From assembly GCA_029255685.2 (NCBI GenBank), contig CM055314.2, positions 42,490,772-42,554,771 on the forward strand: DNA of 64,000 nucleotides, read 5' to 3'. Position 1 is the stretch's first letter, and the number at the start of each line of letters is the position of its first letter. This document shows, one piece after another, positions 1 through 10,418 of this stretch. The translations under genes and the position numbers were made by a program. The notes under the pieces were generated by a model. The model saw nothing but the letters and a program-made list of their open reading frames with translations, was not told where the DNA came from and ran no database searches. This DNA comes from Silene conica (Eukaryota; Streptophyta; Magnoliopsida; Caryophyllales; Caryophyllaceae).

Positions 1-102
1 GACTAGAATCCAATAAGTAAAGAACTCAGAGGCCAGCTTAAGGCATGTCCCTTTACTACATCACAAGACACTAGACTAAGAGGCCAGCTTAAGGCATGTT
101 CT
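1..102 (-). repeat. Left fragment of the LTR of TR-GAG-like element A
   Basis: This piece holds two units of the tandem LTR array that resumes at 8605, each with the core AGGCCAGCTTAAGGCAT. The copia element at 103-8604 splits the array, and the five bases at 98-102 (GTTCT) are repeated at 8605-8609. The first unit has complementary arms (AGTAAAG before the core, CTTTACT after it). The second unit is cut in the middle by the insertion, and its right arm lies just after 8604. The rest of element A lies beyond the left edge of the window. Confidence 0.75.
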
Positions 103-1092
103 TGTTGGGGCTGGTGTCCTTGACAATTAAGTACAATGACTTATTAAATCTTTTTAAGGATCACAAGGGCATACTTTTGTATTATTACCAGTTGATCCAC
201 GTTTAATCAATAACGGTTGGCTTGCTAGATAAGTTTGACGTTATTGTCATACGGATGGCGGTGATCAACTGGTCCCTATACGTCACACCTATAGGACACG
301 TTTGAGAGATGTGAAGGTATGAAAATACAGTCACATTTATGCCGGATATGACTAAACAGTTAGTCAGAGGTGTTGACTAATAAATTAGTCAATAAGATGT
401 TGAGATTATTATTTAATACGGATTAAATAATTTTAGCTAATACGGATTACAAGATTAATTCGTAAATTAAATATAAACGGTTATATTTAATTAAATATAG
501 TATTCGCGTATTAATATAAACAGTTATATTAATTTGGGTAATTATACAATATCGTATTTTGTCAGACCATTATTAATATATCGACTGTATTAATATCTGA
601 TAACATGTTACGATTTATAAATAAAACCCGCGAACAACTTAAAGCTAAACGGGTCGAATCACGCAAAGGTATAAGGTAAGAGTGGAAAAAGCCCACCCTT
701 ACCCAAGACCCATTCGGCCGACCTAAGTAATACAAAAGGAGAGTCTTTCTCCTTTTGTCACTTACTGGTAATTGATAATTCTCACAATTAGGGTTTTGAG
801 AACATCTTTTTCCCAAAACTCAGATCTCACATCTAAAACCTCTCAAAAGCTCTCCCCATATTGCAAGGCAATTGGAGAGTATTTTCTAGCACACGCGGCA
901 TCATCTCAATCAAGTCTTGGGTGCAAGTTATAGGAGGGAATTTACTTTAATTCCTGTTCTTAGGCCATAAGCTCAAAGGACCAAAGGTTGAATTCTTTTT
1001 CTTATCCTTTTTAATCTTATGACTATAAACACAACTGTATTTTTCATTATAATCCTGCAAGTTTAGGGTGAATACATGCTTTATTCCCCACA
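103..1092 (+). repeat. 5' LTR of the Ty1/copia element
   Basis: The LTR begins TGTTGGGG and ends TTCCCCACA, with the usual TG..CA ends. It is 990 bases long and differs from the 3' LTR at about four positions. It is directly followed by a primer binding site complementary to the 3' end of initiator methionine tRNA. Confidence 0.95.
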
Positions 1093-1094
1093 AG

Positions 1095-1110
1095 TGGTAT
1101 CAGAGCCAGG
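1095..1110 (+). other. Primer binding site (initiator tRNA-Met)
   Basis: TGGTATCAGAGCCAGG starts two bases after the 5' LTR. It is the standard plant copia primer site, complementary to the 3' end of initiator methionine tRNA, and primes minus-strand DNA synthesis. Confidence 0.9.
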
Positions 1111-2924
1111 TTCTGAAAATTTTACTTTTGTGTTTTTCATAAGTTTTTTTTTTAAGATTTTGAAAAATCTCGTTTCTGCCGCTGCGTCGGTCGGTCGACC
1201 AGTATTAGCGGTCGGTCGACCGCCCCTGTGTGAGTTTTCTGTTTTTTTTTAAAAAAAAAAAACAGTTTCCTTTATGAGTTTTCGATCTTGTTTTTCGATT
1301 CCTGTTTACATATTGTTAATTAATCGATATTCTTAACAATATGTGAACCCTTGTTGATGTTAATTTTGATTTACTTGTTTTAATCAAAGTTTAAAAGGTA
1401 AAAACTTGTTTTAATTTCAAAAAGTGCAGCGTTTTGCGTTTTCTGAAATTCGTTTTTACTACTTGTTGGTCGGTCGACCTAATTAATAGGTCGGTCGACC
1501 GATTTTACTGTTGCAGATTTTTCCGTTTTTCGGCAGGAGGTCGGTCGACCACAAGTTTAGGTCGGTCGACCTCCCCCCCTGTAACAGACTCGCTTTTTTT
1601 TATTTTCGAAAATAACATGTTTTATTTTCACATGGCTTAAAATAATGTACTATATACGGAAATAGTGTATTATTTAGTGAAACGGTTCACCCTCGTTTGA
1701 TACATATTGTTTTAAAACAGTTTAAAATAATGGATTATATGTTTGTTAAAATTGGTGATTAAAACGGTATAGTCACTTAATTTTAATCTTAAAAGGTGGT
1801 TTGGTATAAATTTATTAATCATAATAACAGTATTATGTCATGTATAAATTGTTTTTAGTTGATGCATTTTATTTATCGTCTTGTGAATGCATTGAATGCT
1901 TTCAATAACGTATTTGATTTTTGCAAACGGTTGTAACTTAGTGTGGCCTTAGAAGATTGTGTCACCGTAATGAAGGGACACGATCTTGCTTGTAATTTTG
2001 AGATCATGAATCTCCGTTTTGGGTTTTTGCCATGTAATTACTTTTGTATTTAAATTAGAATGTATCTAGGACTACTTTTGTAATTTAAATTAGTAATTTT
2101 GTGAAGACCAAAGACAAGACGGAGGCCGGATGCTCACTCCCGCTGCAAGGACCAAGATGGAACATCAAGACAAGCTTCTAGGGTCCAACAGTGGATTCCA
2201 AGTTGTTTTATGTTTATTTTGGTAGGATATGCCACACTAGGACTTTTATTTACGTTTATTGCATTTACCTTTATGCTTTCTTCGATAATAGCTTGCATCA
2301 TATTCCGCCTAAAAACCAAACCACCTATATCATGCCTGAAAACTGACTCATGTAGAGGTCTCGCGTTAGTTTTCTGTGACAATACAGATGTCACATGTCA
2401 TTTAAAAGCCATCACTTTATTTAATTCATTCACGCAAATGCTAGTTTTTAGTTCACTTAAATATGGATAAATAAAAGTTGATGGGGTCTTCCTCGTATAA
2501 CCAAAAATTGAGATTAGTCTTTATAAATCAGCCTCCCATGAATCCCTTCTTCGTCGGTAGGCATAATATGACCCCTTCTACGTCGGGTAAGTGGGAACAG
2601 ATGATTTATTTTATCTCAACATCATGGTCACTCGATAATATTCCAGTGACTGAGATGGACTAATAGATAGATATACGGAAATCTATCGACCAAGAGTTCC
2701 AACGATTGGAATTAGCCAAACTGTGGGCTTATCAATATACGGAAATTGAGTCTTGGGATCGTTTATATAATTCTTGAGGGAGATCAATTATATAAATGCA
2801 TGAGTCTACGAGTTTAAATTCAATTTAATATAGACTTAAATCACAACAATAAGTTGCTTATATGGTTTTGTTTTATCTTCTTTTCAGTGTAGAACACGTT
2901 CATTAAAACTGCTGTAAAACTAAA
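1111..2924 (+). other. Long untranslated leader of the copia element
   Basis: About 1.8 kb separates the primer site from gag. No convincing gene is present; the small open frames here lack recognisable motifs. The first 460 bases hold three pairs of GGTCGGTCGACC palindromes (separate entry). The remainder is AT-rich. Parts of the leader, such as the segment around 1930-2160, resemble the leader of the gag-only copia element at 54120-54260, which suggests related families. Confidence 0.7.
1189..1571 (+). repeat. Three pairs of GGTCGGTCGACC palindromes in the copia leader
   Basis: The 12-base motif GGTCGGTCGACC occurs at 1189-1200, 1210-1221, 1468-1479, 1489-1500, 1539-1550 and 1560-1571. In each of the three pairs the two copies are separated by exactly 9 bases, and the three spacers are different sequences (AGTATTAGC, TAATTAATA, ACAAGTTTA). 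The motif contains the perfect 8-base palindrome GGTCGACC. The function is unknown. The leader position would suit RNA dimerisation or packaging, or binding of a dimeric protein to the DNA. Confidence 0.85.
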
Positions 2925-5900
2925 ATGGCTGGTGAAGACCCAATGCCAAGTGCCAAGCTAGCACGTGAATCCTGGCTAAAAGCCTTCATGGACTCCATGA
3001 ATCAGTCAACTAGACTGAGGAATGATGGGTCAAACTTCTCTGACTGGGAGGCAGCACTACGGAATGCTGCCATTGCTGACGGAAAGCTCAAGTTCTTAAC
3101 TGAGCCCATTCCGCCACACCCAGGAACTGGAGCTAGAGCCAACGAAATTCGCGCTCATAGCGATTTCGTTATGGAAGCGGGTGCGATAAAGAACGTACTC
3201 ATCTATGCAATGGAATCCAATTTGCAAAGACGCTTCATAACCCATGGTGCAAACAAGATTTTCACCACGCTCACTAACGAATTCTCCAAGGCTCCGAGAA
3301 TCGTTTCTTATGAGCATACCTGTCGCTTCTTTGAGGCGAAACTCCAGAAGGGCCAAGCTGTTAGCCCACATATTCTCAACATGATTGAGAATATCGAGAA
3401 ACTGGAGTCCCTAAACTGCAAGATCAGTGAGAACATCATCGTTGATCGCATGCTTCATTCGCTTCATGATGGGTTCGCCCTCTTTAAGGCCAACTACTAC
3501 ATGAACGACATGAAGAAGACTCCTCATGAGCTCCACTCCCTTCTCGTACAGACTGAGAAGGATCTAAAGTTGAGTGGGAGTCTGAAGCAGGATGTTCTCA
3601 TGATCTCCAGTAAGGGAAAAGGTAAAGGGAAGGCTAAAGCTCAGGGCGACCTAGCAGTAGGTAAGCCCAGGTTCAAGAAACCAGGATTTGCTAAGAGTGG
3701 GCCAGATGAGTCGAGTAACTCACAAGGCAAGACAAAGAGCAAGGATACAAGCATGGAATGTCACCATTGCCACAAGACTGGGCATTGGAGGCGCTCATGC
3801 CCCGTGTATCGCGAGGACATTAAGGCAGGCCGTGGTACTCCTGTTGGTATGTCTTCTTCTTCTTTTATTCACATGATTGAGATTAACCATGCAAGTTGCG
3901 GAACTTGGGTACTTGATACTGGTTGTGGTTCTCATCTATGTAATCATGTGCAGGGCCTCCGAAACCAAGAACCCCTAACCAAGGGTGAGGTGGACCTGCG
4001 TGTCGGGAATGGAGCACGTGTGGCTGCAGTCTCGAAGGGAACATACGTAATCCAGCTTCCAAGTGGATTCGAGTTATTTTTATATAACTGTTATTATGTT
4101 CCTAGTTTATCCAAAAACATTATTTCAGTTTCTGCACTTGACAAACTTGGTTTTTCATTTGTAATAGAGAATAATAGCTGTATTTTCTCCTTACACAATA
4201 TGATTTATGGTAAGGCAGTTTCCATGAATGGAATTTATATTTTAGATCAAACTACCGAGATATTACATGTGAATAATAAAAGAATAAAGGTAGGTGACAA
4301 AGATCAAACTTACCTATGGCATTGTCGTATGGGACACATAAATGAGAAACGCGTTAAACAGCTCATACAGAATGGAGCTATTTCGCCCTTTGATTTCGAA
4401 TCATATGGCACGTGTGAATCATGTCTCATCGGCAAAATGACTCGTATTTCCTTCAAAGGTGTTGGAATGCGCGCTGCCGACCTATTAGGACTCATACATA
4501 CGGACGTATGTGGCCCTATGTCGATCAACGCACGAGATGGCTATAGGTATTTCATCACTTTCACGGATGATTTGAGTAGATATGGCTATGTCTACTTAAT
4601 GAAGCACAAAAGTGAATCCTTTGACAAGTTCAAAGAATACCAGAATCGGGTACAGAACCAGCTGGGTAGAAAGATTAAAGCACTACGCTCGGATCGTGGT
4701 GGTGAGTATCTTTCACGCGAGTTTGATCAACACCTTAAAGACTGTGGGATCGTGCTACAGTTGACTCCACCTGGAACACCACAATTAAATGGTGTGTCCG
4801 AACGGAGAAATCGAACTTTACTCGATATGGTTCGATCCATGATGAGTCACACCGTTGTGCCTGATTCATTGTGGGGATATGCTCTTTTGTCAGCCGCTCT
4901 AATACTTAACCGAAGTCCGTCTAAAGCTGTTGACAAGACTCCATTCGAGTTATGGAAGGGAACGGTCCCCAACTTGTCCTTTATTCGGGTTTGGGGCTGC
5001 GAGGCTTATGTCAAGTGGAGACACGAGGATAAGCTCGGCCCGCGATCGGTCAAGACATACTTTATAGGCTACCCAAAGGGAACGTTTGGTCATTACTTCT
5101 ACTCGCCTACCGAACAACGTGTTTTTGTTGCGGCTAGTGCAACGTTCTTAGAGAAAGAATTTCTCAAGAACAAGTCGAGTAATAGAACCTTCGAGTTATC
5201 GGAGGTTCAAGAACCAACTATCGAGCAACCATTGGAGGAAACAGTTCCTTCACCCGAGGCTGCGGTAGATATCCCTGAGGAACCTAGGAGGTCGGGAAGA
5301 GTCTCTATTCCACCGGACAGATACATTGGTATGGTCGAGGAACACGATACAGATGACGTCTTACTCCTAGAGGGTAATGAACCCACAACCTATAAAGGTG
5401 CCATGACCAGTTCTGACTCAAAGCTATGGCTAGAAGCCATGCAATCCGAGATGGACTCCATGTATGAGAACAACGTGTGGGATCTTGTGGACCTACCTGC
5501 AAAGGTACGTCCCCTTCAATGCAAATGGCTTTACAAGATAAAGCATGTCGTGGAAGGACAACAAGATATCCACAAGGCTAGACTAGTTGCTAAAGGTTTC
5601 ACTCAAGTGCCAGGCTTGCACTATGATGAGATCTTTGCACCCGTAGTCATGCTACGTTCCATTCGGATTATCTTAGCGATCGCCGCATTTCATGACTATG
5701 AAATATGGCAAATGGACGTTAAAACCGCCTTCTTAAACGGTTATTTGGAGGAAGAGTTGTACATGATACAACCCGAGGGTTTTATCGATCCAGCACATCC
5801 TAAGAAAGTTTGCAAGCTTAAGCGTTCCATCTATGGACTTAAGCAAGCATCGCGGAGTTGGAATCATCGCTTCGACCAAGTGATAAAAGAGAATGGGTTC

Positions 5901-6623
5901 ATTCGATCAGTCGAGGAACCATGTCTCTATATCAAGTCGAGTGGGAGTAAGATTGTATTCCTAGTACTGTATGTCGATGACATACTCTTGATTGGGAATG
6001 ACATACCTCTCTTATCTTCGGTTAAAGCATGGTTGAAAAACCATTTCCAGATGAAAGATCTGGGAGAGGCACAAAAAATTTTGGGCATCCGTATCTACAG
6101 GGATAGATCACGACGGATGTTGTCTCTCAGTCAGGAATCTTATATAGAGAAGATTCTGGAGAGATTCAGCATGACGAACTCCAAGAAGGGGTTCCTTCCT
6201 ATGACTCCTGGGCTTCACTTGAGCAAGACTCAAGAAGCTAAGTCAGTGGAAGAGAAAGAGCGCATGAGTCGGATTCCTTATGCTTCGGCAATAGGATCGA
6301 TCATGTATGCCATGATATGCACACGTCCAGACGTTGCATATGCATTGAGTATGACAAGTCGATTCCAAGCTCATCCAGGTGAACCACACTGGATGGCCGT
6401 GAAAAACATTCTTAAGTACCTACGGAGGACTAAAGATTGGGGATTGACTTACGGAGGCGACTCGACGCTCTGCGCCACGGGTTACGCAGATGCTAGCTTC
6501 CAAACGGATCGAGATGACTCAAAATCTCAGTCTGGATTCGTTCTTACTCTTAATGGCGCTGCTGTCAGCTGGAAAAGTTCTAAACAGAATGTTACAGCAG
6601 ATTCTACGACTGAGTCCGCGTAA
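2925..6623 (+). CDS. gag-pol polyprotein of the Ty1/copia element
   Basis: This 1232-codon frame encodes the particle and replication proteins in Ty1/copia order. Approximate residues: gag 1-290 with a CCHC zinc knuckle (CHHCHKTGHWRRSC) near 280; aspartic protease WVLDTGCGSH near 328; the pre-integrase HHCC region near 450-505 (LWHCRMGH, CESC); the integrase core with its DDE residues in HTDVCGP near 526, SDRGGEY near 587 and the following GVSERRNR; reverse transcriptase with QMDVKTAFLNG near 930 and the catalytic LYVDDILLIG near 1015; and RNase H with GYADASF near 1187. The integrase-before-RT order defines Ty1/copia. The first ATG follows a stop-rich leader. It looks nearly whole, with about one apparent break. 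Confidence 0.93.
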   Translation: MAGEDPMPSAKLARESWLKAFMDSMNQSTRLRNDGSNFSDWEAALRNAAIADGKLKFLTEPIPPHPGTGARANEIRAHSDFVMEAGAIKNVLIYAMESNLQRRFITHGANKIFTTLTNEFSKAPRIVSYEHTCRFFEAKLQKGQAVSPHILNMIENIEKLESLNCKISENIIVDRMLHSLHDGFALFKANYYMNDMKKTPHELHSLLVQTEKDLKLSGSLKQDVLMISSKGKGKGKAKAQGDLAVGKPRFKKPGFAKSGPDESSNSQGKTKSKDTSMECHHCHKTGHWRRSCPVYREDIKAGRGTPVGMSSSSFIHMIEINHASCGTWVLDTGCGSHLCNHVQGLRNQEPLTKGEVDLRVGNGARVAAVSKGTYVIQLPSGFELFLYNCYYVPSLSKNIISVSALDKLGFSFVIENNSCIFSLHNMIYGKAVSMNGIYILDQTTEILHVNNKRIKVGDKDQTYLWHCRMGHINEKRVKQLIQNGAISPFDFESYGTCESCLIGKMTRISFKGVGMRAADLLGLIHTDVCGPMSINARDGYRYFITFTDDLSRYGYVYLMKHKSESFDKFKEYQNRVQNQLGRKIKALRSDRGGEYLSREFDQHLKDCGIVLQLTPPGTPQLNGVSERRNRTLLDMVRSMMSHTVVPDSLWGYALLSAALILNRSPSKAVDKTPFELWKGTVPNLSFIRVWGCEAYVKWRHEDKLGPRSVKTYFIGYPKGTFGHYFYSPTEQRVFVAASATFLEKEFLKNKSSNRTFELSEVQEPTIEQPLEETVPSPEAAVDIPEEPRRSGRVSIPPDRYIGMVEEHDTDDVLLLEGNEPTTYKGAMTSSDSKLWLEAMQSEMDSMYENNVWDLVDLPAKVRPLQCKWLYKIKHVVEGQQDIHKARLVAKGFTQVPGLHYDEIFAPVVMLRSIRIILAIAAFHDYEIWQMDVKTAFLNGYLEEELYMIQPEGFIDPAHPKKVCKLKRSIYGLKQASRSWNHRFDQVIKENGFIRSVEEPCLYIKSSGSKIVFLVLYVDDILLIGNDIPLLSSVKAWLKNHFQMKDLGEAQKILGIRIYRDRSRRMLSLSQESYIEKILERFSMTNSKKGFLPMTPGLHLSKTQEAKSVEEKERMSRIPYASAIGSIMYAMICTRPDVAYALSMTSRFQAHPGEPHWMAVKNILKYLRRTKDWGLTYGGDSTLCATGYADASFQTDRDDSKSQSGFVLTLNGAAVSWKSSKQNVTADSTTESA

Positions 6624-7614
6624 AAGAAGATATTTATTGATAAGATCGCTATGGATGACAACATAGCTGATCCTCTCACAAAAGCATTACCACGTGATAA
6701 GCATGAAGGGCACATTCATTCCATGGGAATTGGATGTATTCCTAAGTTGTAGTACTCTTTTATGAATTCATGTAATAATTCATTTTCTCGTGTACTCTAT
6801 TCAACCTTATTGTTATGATATAAAATGTTTTGTTTCTCATGTGGAATTGTACGCCAATTTTGAACACCACAAAGTGAACTGATTAACATTACATCGTTTT
6901 GGTCCTTGATTACCCACTTGAGCTGATAACTCAGGTAATCATTTTGTGACGTTGGTTGATGGTGGGTTCAACGAGCCATAAGTCACGTGGTTGACTGACC
7001 AATCACAAAGGCGAGTTATACGGATATCTCGTAGGACACCCCGTGACAACGTTATGGAGTCCTAAATGTTTTATAACATTGGGTGCCTGGTCGTGGATAG
7101 GACCTCCATAGTGTTCCTTAGAGTCGAGTCTTTTGACCTTCAACTGTCTCTTGAGATTAAGACAGATTTTGGGTAACTTTGGTTTCTTTCCCACGGTTAC
7201 CGTAACAGGGGCAAAGAGGATTTTTTCTGGGTTATTTCATGCTGGGCGATATCGGCAGGATTCGAGTTGAGGGAAATATCCAAACCCTTATCAGGATTTT
7301 ATCATTTCTCAGGGCCACTCGAGGAGTAGTAACAGAAATGCATGGCCATGCTCGAATACAGATTCGTTTTATCATTTAAGTTACTCTCTAGTCGGGGAAA
7401 CCACTCTTGATACAGATCGCTTGTGAGATACGACCTTTGCGAATGCGGATTTGCAAATTGTCTTACATTGAGTGGGAGAAATTTTAAAAGGATATGAGAT
7501 TCGGTTATCGCACCTACACTTGTACGGACAAGTGGGAGTTTGTTGGAGATTGTGTCCTCCACATGTAGTGTGATAACGTCATTGCACACACCCTTGTACG
7601 GACAAGTGGGAGAT
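6624..7614 (+). other. 3' region and polypurine tract of the copia element
   Basis: This stretch carries the tail of the pol region and then about 0.85 kb of untranslated sequence. It ends in the polypurine tract GACAAGTGGGAGATT (7600-7614), which primes plus-strand synthesis and abuts the 3' LTR. A second near-copy of the same context (CTTGTACGGACAAGTGGGAG) lies about 75 bases upstream, at about 7518-7537. No other gene is seen. Confidence 0.75.
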
Positions 7615-8604
7615 TGTTGGGGCTGGTGTCCTTGACAATTAAGTACAATGACTTATTAAATCTTTTTAAGGATCACAAGGGCATACTTTTGTATTATTAC
7701 CAGTTGATCCACGTTTAATCAATAACGGTTGGCTTGCTAGATAAGTTTGACGTTATTGTCATACGGATGGCGGTGATCAACTGGTCCCTATACGTCACAC
7801 CTATAGGACACGTTTGAGAGAAGTGAAGGTATGAAAATACAGTCACATTTATGCCGGATATGACTAAACAGTTAGTCAGAGGTGTTGACTAATAAATTAG
7901 TCAATAAGATGTTGAGATTATTATTTAATACGGATTAAATAATTTTAGCTAATACGGATTACAAGATTAATTCGTAAATTAAATATAAACGGTTATATTT
8001 AATTAAATATAGTATTCGCGTATTAATATAAACAGTTATATTAATTTGGGTAATTATACAATATCGTATTTTGTCAGACCATTATTAATATATCGACTGT
8101 ATTAATATCTGATAACATGTTACGATTTATAAATAAAACCCGCGAACAACTTAAAGCTAAACGGGTCGAATCACGCAAAGGTATAAGGTAAGAGTGGAAA
8201 AAGCCCACCCTTACCCAAGACCCATTCGGCCGACCTAAGTAATACAAAAGGAGAGTCTTTCTCCTTTTGTCACTTACTGGTAATTGATAATTCTCACAAT
8301 TAGGGTTTTGAGAACATCTTTTTCCCAAAACTCAGATCTCACATCTAAAACCTCTCAAAAGCTCTCCCCATATTGCAAGGCAATTGGAGAGTATTTTCTA
8401 GCACACGCGGCATCATCTCAATCAAGTCTTGGGTGCAAGTTATAGGAGGGAATTTACTTTAATTCCTGTTCTTAGGCCATAAGCACAAAGGACCAAAGGT
8501 TGATTTCTTTTTCTTATCCTTTTTAATCTTATGACTATAAACACAACTGCATTTTTCATTATAATCCTGCAAGTTTAGGGTGAATACATGCTTTATTCCC
8601 CACA
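7615..8604 (+). repeat. 3' LTR of the Ty1/copia element
   Basis: This is a 990-base copy of the 5' LTR with about four differences. It ends CCCCACA and is followed by GTTCT, the target duplication that matches 98-102. Confidence 0.95.
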
Positions 8605-8885
8605 GTTCTAGCATCAACATCTGCACTCCGGGTAAGGTATTTCAACCTGACTGCCCTGTTGTGCAGCTGCTCTACTCGTCAGACTCAGAGGCCAACTTAA
8701 GGCATGTTCCAACGCGATCACAAATAAACATGTCTGGGCTCAGAGGCCAGCTTAAGGCATACCCCAGACACGACAACCATACACATATAGGGCTCAGAGG
8801 CCAGCTTAAGGCATACCCCCATATATGACAACTAGCTCACGTATTAAGCTTAGAGGCCAGCTTAAGGCATACCTTAATACGCATC
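8605..8885 (-). repeat. Tandem stem-loop array of LTR A (right part)
   Basis: Units share the core AGGCCAGCTTAAGGCAT and have matched arms. Examples: TGTCTGGG (8731-8738) with CCCAGACA (8763-8770), perfect; CGTATTAAG (8840-8848) with CTTAATACG (8873-8881), perfect; and an ATATAGGG arm with a CCCATATAT arm around 8787-8826. The arms differ in sequence between units but remain complementary within a unit. Not all units pair well: the one near 8680-8715 is weak. Confidence 0.75.
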
Positions 8886-8944
8886 AATACAATAGCATCC
8901 AAATATGATAACTAAATCCGTAGTACTAAACTCTTATACTTCTA

Positions 8945-9060
8945 AACAACACTTAATTGATCCCGGGAACTAAGTTGAGGGAGAGCCGGTTTCCCTTTCG
9001 GTTACCCGACCGGGGGTCTCTATCCTCTCTCCATTCCCGAACCCAGTATAGTGTCGCCCA
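8945..9060 (-). repeat. Conserved box of the TR-GAG-like LTR (copy A)
   Basis: This is the reverse complement of the block found at 15401-15530 and 21573-21710 in B and 40290-40420 in C. It includes AGTTCCCGGGATCAATTAAG and the GGTCGGGTAACCGAAAGGGA core on the element's sense strand. It is one of the best-conserved parts of the LTR across copies whose arrays have otherwise diverged. Confidence 0.8.
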
Positions 9061-9162
9061 TTTTCCGGGGAACTCAAACACACATACAAGGTACATGGAA
9101 CGAATTTCAAACAAAACCGATCAATGAATCAAAAGTTATATATGAACTATTTAAGATGAACA

Positions 9163-9476
9163 CGACCCTCAGCCGGTCGGCAGGCAGCCGGCCTACCGGA
9201 TTGCAACCCCTCCTTCTTTACGCTTTGCAACTAAAAACAATGCACAAGGGCCCTCAGCCGGTCGGCAGGCAGCCGGCCTACCGGCTGGGGAACCCACTCC
9301 CTTCCTTTCCTTCCTCACGCAAACTACTAAAGAAGGACTCCCAGCCGGTCAGCAGGCAGCCGGCCAACCGGCTAGGCACCCCATTTACATACTTTCCCAA
9401 AATGCGCAAAAACAATAACAAACACTCCCAGCCGGTCGACCGGCGGCCGGTCGGTCGACCGGCTCAGGATTCCTGA
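9163..9476 (-). repeat. Ladder of four GC-rich hairpins in LTR A
   Basis: Four units of the type CAGCCGGTCGGCAGGCAG..CCGGCTGGG start near 9169, 9254, 9341 and 9427, that is every 85-87 bases. Each can fold with an outer stem CAGCCGGT/ACCGGCTG, and the linkers between them are unlike one another. The last unit contains two copies of the palindrome GGTCGACC. Equivalent ladders lie in the LTRs of B and C. Confidence 0.8.
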
Positions 9477-10418
9477 GCAGAAATCGCGTTTCACAGTAGA
9501 CAAAAATCCTTAAGAAATCGATACCCAAACTCCAAAATTTGCAACAACCATCTACTACCCAGCATTTATACAATATGTAGGAAGTATAAGCAAGTCATAA
9601 AATCAACAATTAAGTCATATTACGATAAATCTTAGTATTCGTCTTAAGGATGGAAAAAACTGAAATATGAACTTATGAACATGTAAACACAAACCAAGCA
9701 AATGGATATCATACTCATGTGTTCCTAGCATGATTCTAAGTCTAAACAACAACTACAATGTACAAAATCAGAAACTTTCATCATCAAAACCATGAAACAT
9801 GCTAATTTCACAAATAAAGGCCGAGTTTCTCATTATCGTCACCTCTAAAGCGATTATGGTCCTTGCTCCTCTTCAATCACGACACTAACCACCTTGGGAT
9901 CTTCTAAACCCTCTCCTACAACATGAAAAACGATTATTAGAAGCTAGAAACGGATTTTACCCAAAACAGTCCATTTTTCAAGTTGGACGAAGGTGGAATT
10001 GAAAGAGACGGATGTCTTGCAAATTTCGCGAGGATTTCAGAAATGTATAACATACCTTGGTTTGGAATACAGATGATCTCTGAAAATCGATTTGAGGATT
10101 GAAAGTTGAAGGAGATATGAGAAATGATTTGTCAGTGTTCTTATTTTGTGAAAAGGTGAATATGTCGACAAAAGGGATTGGGGTTAGGGTTAAGTAGTCC
10201 TTTTCCCTTTAAATGAAACGGGTTTCAAGATGTGAACGGGTTTTGTGAATCGGATTTGACTTGCCAAGTTATTACGTCTTAAGGTCTTAAGGTTCTTAAG
10301 ACGGATCTTAACGGAATATTTTAAGATAACTTAACATTAAATATTAAAAATATTATTTCATTCCGTAAAATAAACTAAAACCTTTAAAATATAATTTATG
10401 AAAATGCGGGATGTTACA

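Larger units (their letters stand above)
103..8604 (+). mobile_element. Ty1/copia LTR retrotransposon, nearly whole and very young
   Basis: The element has two 990-base LTRs (103-1092 and 7615-8604), a primer binding site, a long leader, one gag-pol frame in copia order and a polypurine tract. A perfect 5-base target duplication (GTTCT, 98-102 and 8605-8609) flanks it. I count four differences between the two LTRs by eye, about 0.4 percent. At an assumed 1.3e-8 substitutions per site per year this is roughly 0.15 million years. It looks almost whole, with about one apparent break. It sits inside the tandem array of the LTR of element A, so it is the innermost and youngest insertion on this side of the nest. 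Confidence 0.95.
8605..10418 (-). mobile_element. LTR of TR-GAG-like element A (visible part)
   Basis: Read on the minus strand the LTR begins at 10418 with TGTAACATCCCGCATTTT, the same start as the LTRs of element B at 14133 and 20239. It then shows the family's parts in order: an AT-rich 5' block, a ladder of GC-rich hairpins (9163-9476), the box with GGTTACCCGACCGG (8945-9060), and the tandem hairpin array, which runs into the copia insertion and continues at 1-102. It is inserted in the Athila-like element, whose sequence resumes at 10419. Whether A is a full element or a solo LTR cannot be told, because its other end is off the window. Confidence 0.8.

Noticed and set aside
562-816. Short minus-strand open frame repeated at 8074-8328
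   Set aside because: It is identical in both copies only because both lie in the young LTRs. It has no motif and lies across LTR control sequence.
2134-2663. Short frames with hydrophobic stretches in the copia leader
   Set aside because: They lie in the untranslated leader, overlap on both strands and have no recognisable domain.
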